Of a stretch of 10,136 bases of DNA, positions 5,624-10,136 are shown piece after piece. The number at the start of each line of letters is the position of its first letter. Position 1 is the first letter of the stretch. Source of the stretch: JAGTRP01 sp050259815 (GTDB lineage Bacteria; Pseudomonadota; Gammaproteobacteria; Burkholderiales; Rhodocyclaceae); assembly GCA_050259815.1 (NCBI GenBank), contig JBLNBI010000376.1, positions 1 to 10,136 on the forward strand, in the 5' to 3' direction. The notes under the pieces were generated by a model. It saw only the letters and a program-made list of their open reading frames with translations. It searched no databases and was not told the DNA's origin. Made by a program: the position numbers and the translations under genes.

Positions 5624-6900
5624 CACCGCCTCTCGAAGAAATAGAGCAGCAGGAAGACCGCGAGCAGCGGCAGATTCTTGAGGATAGGCCCGTAGGGATG
5701 CAGCCAGAATTCCGGCAATCGCAGGGTGATGATGGCCATGTAGGCGAGCATGAGGGCGATCTGGGCGAGCCACAGCCAGGGCCGCCGGAAGAAGAGGATG
5801 CCCAGGCCCAGGAGGATGTCCAGGATGGCGGCGCCGTAGAGCATGGGCGGTGCCAATGGGCCGGCGACCCCGGTCCGGGCGAGGAGCTTGTAGCTTTCCG
5901 CCACCGGATAGACGCCCAGGGACAGGATGCCGGTGACGATCCACAGGGCGGCCACGCTCCAGCGCAGCAGGGGCAGCAGCCAGGAAAGGAAGGCCAGGGC
6001 CCGCGTGCCTTCCCGTTCGGCCGGGACGATGAACTCGGCCGGAGGCCGGGGCGGGCGGCCGAGGAGGGCGGAAACGGCGTCGGCCGGGGCGGTGTTGCCC
6101 CGCTCCAGCATGTCCAGGGTTTCCGTGTCCAGGAGGCTGCCGGGCAGCCAGCGGCCAAGGGCGGCCCCGGCGCGGACCAGGGCCATGGGCACCGGCAGGA
6201 AGCGGGCCGGCGGCAGGCCCATGGCCCTGCGGATGTCGGCCAGGAATTCCCGGTAGGCGAGGGCGCGGGGTCCCACCAAGGCCACCCGCTGGCCCCGGAA
6301 GGCATCGGTTTCCACCAGGGCGACGATGGCCCGGACCGCATCTTCCACGTGGATGGGCTGCACCTGCTGCTCTCCCCGGCCGGGGATCGGGATGAGGGGC
6401 AGGCTGGCGAGCTTGGTGAATAGCCGGGCGCTGGTCCCCCCCGGCCCATAGACCAGGGAGGGCTGGACGATGACCGCCGACAGGGACAGGCCCAGGAGGA
6501 AGTCGTCCGCTTCCCGCTTGCTGAGGTGGTAGGCGCTCTTCGCTTCGGCGTCGGCCCCCAGGGACGAAATCTGCACCACCCGCCGCACCCCGGCGGCGCT
6601 GCAGGCCTGGAAGAGAGCCCGGGGACCGTCCACGTGCAGGGTCTGGAAGCGCTGGTGGCCGGTCTCCCGCAGGATGCCCACGGCGTTGACCACCGCATCC
6701 ACCCCCTTCAGGCGGGCCAGCCAGTCCGAAGCCTTCAAGTCCCGCTCAAAGTCGGCCTGGATTGCACGGCCGGGCAGGGAACGGGCGGCGGCGCCCGCCG
6801 GGTCCCGCAGGGCGCAGACCACGTCATGGCCCGCCCGGGAGAGGGCGTGGGCGATGCGGCTGCCGATGAAGCCGCTGGCGCCGGTAACGAGGACGACCAT
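5623..6900 (-). CDS. SDR family NAD(P)-binding protein fused to DoxX-like membrane domain
   Basis: This 425-residue two-part protein is cytosolic at its N-terminus and membrane-bound at its C-terminus. Residues 1-240 form an atypical/extended SDR Rossmann domain like the NDUFA9-type NAD(P)-binding proteins: TGASGFIGS (6-14) is the dinucleotide loop, VNAVGIL (71-77) follows beta-4, and S112/S113 with Y124-x3-K128 (YHLSK) form an SDR catalytic set, followed by QPSLVYGPG (146-154). Residues about 300-425 resemble a DoxX-like domain (DoxX_3 type) with four hydrophobic segments at about 312-332, 350-370, 374-394 and 408-422, including PVAESYKLL and LDILLGLGIL. The substrate is unknown. GGAG lies 11 nt before the start, which is weak. 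The gene leads a two-gene unit with DUF2269 and diverges from the small membrane protein at 7003 across 102 bp. Confidence 0.88.
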   Translation of the reverse strand: MVVLVTGASGFIGSRIAHALSRAGHDVVCALRDPAGAAARSLPGRAIQADFERDLKASDWLARLKGVDAVVNAVGILRETGHQRFQTLHVDGPRALFQACSAAGVRRVVQISSLGADAEAKSAYHLSKREADDFLLGLSLSAVIVQPSLVYGPGGTSARLFTKLASLPLIPIPGRGEQQVQPIHVEDAVRAIVALVETDAFRGQRVALVGPRALAYREFLADIRRAMGLPPARFLPVPMALVRAGAALGRWLPGSLLDTETLDMLERGNTAPADAVSALLGRPPRPPAEFIVPAEREGTRALAFLSWLLPLLRWSVAALWIVTGILSLGVYPVAESYKLLARTGVAGPLAPPMLYGAAILDILLGLGILFFRRPWLWLAQIALMLAYMAIITLRLPEFWLHPYGPILKNLPLLAVFLLLYFFERR

Positions 6901-7002
6901 GGACGGGGTTTCTCCACTAGGGGCGGCGGGGAGCGGAACGGCGTTTGCCTGTCCCTCCGCCGGAGACGGGTAGCAAGCTGCAATCCACCCCGGGAGAAGG
7001 AA

Positions 7003-7479
7003 ATGAAGTCTCTGAACAGCGCATTAAGGGACGGGCTTATCGCCGGCAGTGTGGCCGGGCTTACCTCCCTGGCCGTGCTTGCCCTGGGCGGACGCCTGGA
7101 GCGGGGCCGGCCCTGGGGCCCGGTCAATGCGCCCAGTCACTGGGTCTGGGGCGACAAGGCCCTGAAGCAGGACGAACCCACGCCCCGCTACACCGCCACC
7201 GGCCTGGCGGTCCATCAACTGGCGGCGGCCTTCTGGGGCGTGCTCCACGAGTGGCTGCTGGGCCGACCGGAAAAGGCCCGGATGCCCCGGACCCTCCTGC
7301 GGGATGCGGCCATGACCACCACCGTGGCCGCCGTGGTGGACCTGGGCATCGTGCCCCACCGGCTCACTCCGGGTTTCCAGCACCGGCTGTCCGTCCCGGG
7401 GCTGGTGGGGGTGTATTCCCTCTTCGCTTTGGGTCTCGCCCTGGGCAGCTCCGTGGCCGGCCGCCGGAGCGGCCGGTAA
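7003..7479 (+). CDS. Uncharacterised four-helix membrane protein
   Basis: I do not recognise a named family for this 158-residue protein. It has four hydrophobic segments at about residues 11-30, 66-86, 102-118 and 132-151, with a basic C-terminal tail (RRSGR), so it is probably an inner-membrane protein with both ends on the same side. The loop between helices 1 and 2 holds NAPSHWVWGD (42-51). Helix 2 carries H71, an FWG turn and H82-E83. Helix 3 carries D113 and ends in VPHRLTPGF (117-125). Buried charged and histidine residues are unusual for a purely structural membrane protein and suggest metal, haem or quinone contact (inference only). GGAG (6993-6996) is 6 nt before the ATG. The gene stands alone, divergent from the SDR/DoxX unit and convergent with the hydrolase, with a 24-nt gap. 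Confidence 0.75.
   Translation: MKSLNSALRDGLIAGSVAGLTSLAVLALGGRLERGRPWGPVNAPSHWVWGDKALKQDEPTPRYTATGLAVHQLAAAFWGVLHEWLLGRPEKARMPRTLLRDAAMTTTVAAVVDLGIVPHRLTPGFQHRLSVPGLVGVYSLFALGLALGSSVAGRRSGR
7457..7476. other. GC hairpin at the end of the small membrane protein gene
   Basis: A perfect 8-bp inverted repeat (CCGGCCGC, loop CGGA, GCGGCCGG) ends directly before the TAA stop at 7477-7479. No run of T follows on either strand, so it is not a canonical intrinsic terminator. It lies in the narrow convergent gap with the hydrolase gene and could slow polymerase or stabilise a 3' end. The 10-base GGCCGGCCGC recurs within the last codons of the hydrolase gene (near 7510). Chance is plausible in such GC-rich coding DNA. 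Confidence 0.3.
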
Positions 7480-7503
7480 GCCCTGCACCCGGGGCGGTAA
7501 CTT

Positions 7504-8460
7504 CTACCGGGCCGGCCGCGGCTTCAGGATGGAATCGAAGAAGGACTCCACAGCCGCCGTATAGGGGCTCTCCAGCCCCAGTTCCCCGTTGATCTGGCCG
7601 TGGGTGAGGTCCTCCTCCAGTACCGACGCCGACATGCCCAGGGAACGGGCCTTGGCGGTGTAGGCGCGGGCGTGGGGGCAGGCCTCGGCGCGCCGGGTCG
7701 AGCAGACGGCCAGGACCGGCGGCGCGGCCCGGGTCAGGAGGTGGTAGGGGGAATTGGCCCGCCAGTATTCCTTGTCGGCGCCGAAGGCCCGGTCATAGAG
7801 GCCAAAATGCCGGCCTTCCATGAGGCTCACCAGGTCGAGGGCAGCGCTGTCCAGGTAGACCGCCCCGAGCCACGGCTTGGCGCCCGCTTCGCTGGCGAGG
7901 GCCGGGGAGGAGGTGAGCATGGCCACCAGATGGGCCCCGGCGGAATGGCCCATGAGGATGAACCGGCTGGCATCGCCGCCCCATTCCGCGGCCCGTTCCT
8001 GGGCCGCCGCCAGTGCCCGGGCCACGTCCCGGGCCTGGGTGAGGGGATCGGCGGCGGGCAGCATGCGGTAATTAGCCGAAATCACCATGAATCCCTTGGG
8101 AATCCAGCGGGCCACCTTGTTGGGCGCCACGCCTCGGGCCGCCTTGTCCCCCCGGGCCCAGCCGCCGCCGTGGACCATGAGGATCACCGGCGCGACCTTG
8201 GCCTTGGCCGGGGCATAGACGTCAAAACGCTGGTTGGGGTCGCTGCCGTAGGCCACGTCCCGCCAAACCCGGGTGCCCGGGGGCAAGGGGGCGGCGGTGG
8301 CGGCTCCATCCTCGTCCAGGGAATCGTCGTGGCCCTGTTGGTTGCGGAGTTGGGCGATGCGGTCCCGCAGGGGGCCGGCTTCGGCCGGCGGGAGCGCTAT
8401 GAGGAGTACAGCCAGGGAAAGAAATGCGGCGAGGCTTCGGCTCAGTTGGCGTTTCGGCAT
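7504..8460 (-). CDS. Exported alpha/beta hydrolase (esterase/lipase-like)
   Basis: This 318-residue enzyme of the alpha/beta-hydrolase fold resembles the hormone-sensitive-lipase/BD-FAE side of the family. A signal peptide is clear: basic PKRQLSR, then a hydrophobic core (about 10-22), then PAEA with likely cleavage after A28, so the enzyme is probably periplasmic. The mature part has the oxyanion motif HGGGW (97-101), the nucleophile elbow GHSAG (171-175, S173) and H287 in LTHGQ. The expected acid position, about 30 residues before the histidine, contains no Asp. E259 in the segment RRAEAC is the best candidate. C253 and C261 flank it and could form a disulphide. The start at 8460 is favoured by the signal peptide and GGGAG 5 nt upstream; a longer in-frame start at 8542 would bury the signal. 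The substrate is unknown. Confidence 0.9.
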   Translation of the reverse strand: MPKRQLSRSLAAFLSLAVLLIALPPAEAGPLRDRIAQLRNQQGHDDSLDEDGAATAAPLPPGTRVWRDVAYGSDPNQRFDVYAPAKAKVAPVILMVHGGGWARGDKAARGVAPNKVARWIPKGFMVISANYRMLPAADPLTQARDVARALAAAQERAAEWGGDASRFILMGHSAGAHLVAMLTSSPALASEAGAKPWLGAVYLDSAALDLVSLMEGRHFGLYDRAFGADKEYWRANSPYHLLTRAAPPVLAVCSTRRAEACPHARAYTAKARSLGMSASVLEEDLTHGQINGELGLESPYTAAVESFFDSILKPRPAR

Positions 8461-8540
8461 GGGGGCTCCCGGTTCCGGCAGGCGACGGGGCGATGATAAC
8501 GGCAATCGGCGAACGGCTGGCGAGTCCGTCGGATGGGCCA

Positions 8541-8588
8541 TCGGCGGCCCGGGCGGGTTAAAGTAACGCCTTCCCGCCCATGGGCCGA
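8541..8588. repeat. Imperfect inverted repeat across the DOMON-like start
   Basis: A perfect 7-bp stem (GGGCGGG 8551-8557 with CCCGCCC 8573-8579) encloses a 15-base loop with the AT-rich TTAAAGTAA. The pairing extends outward through CCC/GGG and TCGG/CCGA, with a 3-base and a 2-base bulge, for 14 pairs in all. The ATG of the DOMON-like gene (8580) lies in the outer bulge, so an RNA with this stem would hide its own start. No terminator T-run follows. Confidence 0.4.
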
Positions 8589-9164
8589 TTTTCCCTAGCC
8601 GCCGTGTCCAGCCGAAAAGCCGTCCTCGTTCCCTATCCATCCACCACCGCGCCCGCCGTCCGGTCCATTGAAGTGGAAATCCGCTTCACTCCGGCGGGCG
8701 AGCTGTCCCTGGCCTACCGCCTGGAGGGCGAACTGGATGGGCTGCGCATCCCCGAACCTCTGCCCCCCGGCTCCGCGGACGGGTTGTGGGAACACACCTG
8801 CTTCGAGGCCTTCATCGCCGCCGGGGACGATCCCGCCTACCGGGAATTCAATTTCTCCCCGTCAGGCCAGTGGGCGGCCTACGCCTTTTCCGGCTACCGC
8901 CAGCGGGACGAGTCGGTGGCCATGCCCGCCGCACCCCATATCGCCCTGCACCGCTCGGTTGGCGGCCTCGAACTCGACGCCCTCCTGGCGCCGTCCCTCT
9001 TGCCCCCCGGCCCGGCCGGCTACCGCCTCGGCCTGACCGCCGTGGTCGAAGCCGCCGATGGCGCCAAGACCTACTGGGCCCTGGCCCACCCCGGTCACCG
9101 ACCGGACTTCCACCTGCGGGACGCCTTTCTTTTCGACCTGGCGGCCCCGGATTCCAGCCTCTGA
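8580..9164 (+). CDS. DOMON-like domain protein (family 9 carbohydrate-module-like)
   Basis: This 194-residue single-domain protein resembles DOMON-like proteins related to family 9 carbohydrate-binding modules. Typical landmarks are LAYRLEGELDGLRIP (44-58), the DGLWEHTCFEAF stretch (67-78), YREFNFSPSGQWAAYAF (87-103) and RPDFHLRDAF. There is no signal peptide or membrane helix, so it is probably cytosolic. Its ligand is unknown; sugar or haem binding is known in the broader superfamily. The start is uncertain: no Shine-Dalgarno precedes the ATG at 8580, and homologs I recall begin nearer SRKAVLVPYP, so a GTG at 8604 or a leaderless start is possible. It is followed after 13 nt by the NamZ-type gene, so the two are probably one operon. 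It diverges from the hydrolase gene across 119 bp. Confidence 0.82.
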   Translation: MGRFSLAAVSSRKAVLVPYPSTTAPAVRSIEVEIRFTPAGELSLAYRLEGELDGLRIPEPLPPGSADGLWEHTCFEAFIAAGDDPAYREFNFSPSGQWAAYAFSGYRQRDESVAMPAAPHIALHRSVGGLELDALLAPSLLPPGPAGYRLGLTAVVEAADGAKTYWALAHPGHRPDFHLRDAFLFDLAAPDSSL

Positions 9165-9177
9165 ACCACCGAACCCC

Positions 9178-10136
9178 ATGACCGCTTCCATCCAATTCGG
9201 CATTGACCGCCTGATCGCTGATCCCGCCCTGCGCCGTCCCCTGGCCGGGCGCCGGGTCGCCCTCCTGGCCCATCCGGCCTCCGTCACCCCGGACCTCACC
9301 CATTCTCTGGACGCCCTGGCGGCCCTGCCGGACATCCGCCTCTCGGCGGCCTTCGGCCCCCAGCACGGCCTGCGAGGGGACAAGCAGGACAACATGATGG
9401 AGTCCCCGGATTTCGTCGATCCCCGCCACGGCATTCCCATCTTCAGCCTCTACGGCGAGGTGCGCCGGCCCACCGATGCCATGATGGACAGCTTCGACGT
9501 GCTGCTGGTGGATCTCCAGGACCTGGGCTGCCGCATCTACACCTTCATTACCACGCTGCGCTACGTGCTGGAGGCCGCCGCCGCCCACGGCAAGGCGGTG
9601 TGGGTGCTGGACCGCCCCAACCCCGCCGGCCGCCCGGTGGAGGGCCTGACCCTGCGGGAAGGCTGGGAAAGCTTCGTCGGTGCCGGACCCATGCCCATGC
9701 GCCACGGCCTGACCATGGGCGAGCTGGCCCGCTGGTTCATCGCCACCTTGAAGCTGGATGTGGAGTGCGAGGTGATTTCCATGGCAGGCTGGCAGCCCGA
9801 GGCTGGCCCAAGCTATGGCTGGCCCCTGGGGGAGCGCACCTGGATCAACCCCAGCCCCAACGCCCCCAACCTCTTCATGGCCCGGGCCTCCGCCGGCACT
9901 GTCATGCTGGAGGGGACCATGCTTTCCGAGGGCCGGGGCACCACCCGGCCCCTGGAGCTGTTCGGCGCCCCGGACATCGACGCCCGGGCAATCCTCGCCG
10001 AGATGCAGGCCCTGGCCCCCGAGTGGCTGGCGGGCTGCCGCCTGCGGGACTGCTGGTTCGAGCCTACCTTCCACAAGCATGCCGGCAAGCTCTGCAACGG
10101 CCTGCAGATTCATGTGGAGGACGCTTCCTACGACCA
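9178..10136 (+). CDS. namZ: NamZ-type exo-beta-N-acetylmuramidase (DUF1343, GH171), 3' end outside window
   Basis: The first 319 codons are present; the family usually runs to about 400 residues, so the C-terminal quarter is missing. GH171/NamZ enzymes release N-acetylmuramic acid from peptidoglycan fragments. Family segments in order are FGPQHGLRGDKQDN (59-72), HGIPIFSLYGEVRRPT (84-99), LLVDLQDLGCRIYTF (109-123), WVLDRPNPAGRPVEG (142-156), MPMRHGLTMGELARW (172-186), TWINPSPNAP (221-230) and EGTMLSEGRGTTRPLELFGAP (245-265). Secreted Bacillus-type proteins commonly read PEHG where this one reads PQHG. There is no signal peptide, unlike secreted Bacillus NamZ, which suggests action on recycled muropeptides in the cytoplasm (inference). 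No strong ribosome site precedes the ATG; coupling to the DOMON-like gene 13 nt upstream is likely. Confidence 0.9.
   Translation, partial: MTASIQFGIDRLIADPALRRPLAGRRVALLAHPASVTPDLTHSLDALAALPDIRLSAAFGPQHGLRGDKQDNMMESPDFVDPRHGIPIFSLYGEVRRPTDAMMDSFDVLLVDLQDLGCRIYTFITTLRYVLEAAAAHGKAVWVLDRPNPAGRPVEGLTLREGWESFVGAGPMPMRHGLTMGELARWFIATLKLDVECEVISMAGWQPEAGPSYGWPLGERTWINPSPNAPNLFMARASAGTVMLEGTMLSEGRGTTRPLELFGAPDIDARAILAEMQALAPEWLAGCRLRDCWFEPTFHKHAGKLCNGLQIHVEDASYD

Noticed and set aside
4899..6698. Open frame of 599 codons on the minus strand
   Set aside because: It runs through the SDR/DoxX and DUF2269 genes in a different frame on the same strand. Its product is Pro/Ser/Arg-rich without motifs, while the chosen frames have clear domains.
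7457..7503. Intrinsic terminator between the small membrane protein and the hydrolase
   Set aside because: A strong hairpin is present, but there is no T-run on either strand, and the stem lies within the coding region.
8848..10113. Open frame of 421 codons on the minus strand
   Set aside because: It is antisense to the DOMON-like and NamZ genes, which are well-supported families. Its composition is Gly/Ala/His-rich with no domain.
1..10136. CRISPR arrays, tRNA/rRNA genes, transposases, phage or conjugation genes, toxin-antitoxin or defence systems
   Set aside because: No regularly spaced repeats, RNA gene motifs or relevant protein families were seen on either strand.

Overview
The window is GC-rich, gene-dense bacterial chromosome. 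The compact leaders, Shine-Dalgarno sites and gene families suggest a Gram-negative proteobacterium. A betaproteobacterium (Rhodocyclaceae-like) is my best guess from general resemblance, not a demonstrated assignment. I see ten protein genes, the last cut by the window edge. I see no rRNA, tRNA, CRISPR array, insertion sequence or phage gene, so this looks like core or lightly accessory chromosome.

Layout. (1) 123-3346, plus strand: a tight run of folE2 (GTP cyclohydrolase of the FolE2 type), a small FAD/NAD(P)H oxidoreductase that overlaps it by 4 nt, and a PAS-GGDEF-EAL protein 30 nt further on. The EAL domain keeps its catalytic residues, the GGDEF motif is degenerate, and the PAS domain resembles the FixL haem PAS, including a histidine at the haem-ligand position. 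(2) 3358-5182: a LysR-type regulator (minus) diverges from a LigB-type 4,5-DOPA extradiol dioxygenase (plus). A good sigma70-like promoter overlaps a LysR-type dyad in the 109-bp gap between them. (3) 5159-6900, minus strand: an SDR/DoxX-like fusion followed, with a 1-nt TGATG overlap, by a DUF2269 membrane protein. The DUF2269 gene overlaps the dioxygenase tail-to-tail. (4) 7003-7479, plus: an unrecognised four-helix membrane protein. (5) 7504-8460, minus: an exported alpha/beta hydrolase. (6) 8580-10136, plus: a DOMON-like protein and a DUF1343/NamZ-type (GH171) exo-N-acetylmuramidase without a signal peptide, in one transcription unit.

How the genes may work together. The first unit places a GTP-consuming pterin/queuosine enzyme, a flavin reductase and a likely cyclic-di-GMP phosphodiesterase under one transcript. 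If the PAS domain binds haem, the last gene would be a gas-responsive phosphodiesterase of the AxPDEA1/DosP kind, and the neighbouring flavoprotein could keep its haem reduced. That is the most interesting hypothesis here. The second and third units look like a catechol/quinone and membrane-redox neighbourhood. The last unit looks like cell-wall sugar recovery. Most genes are assignable to known families. I found no unmistakably new system, but the sensor module and the small His-rich membrane protein deserve a closer look.
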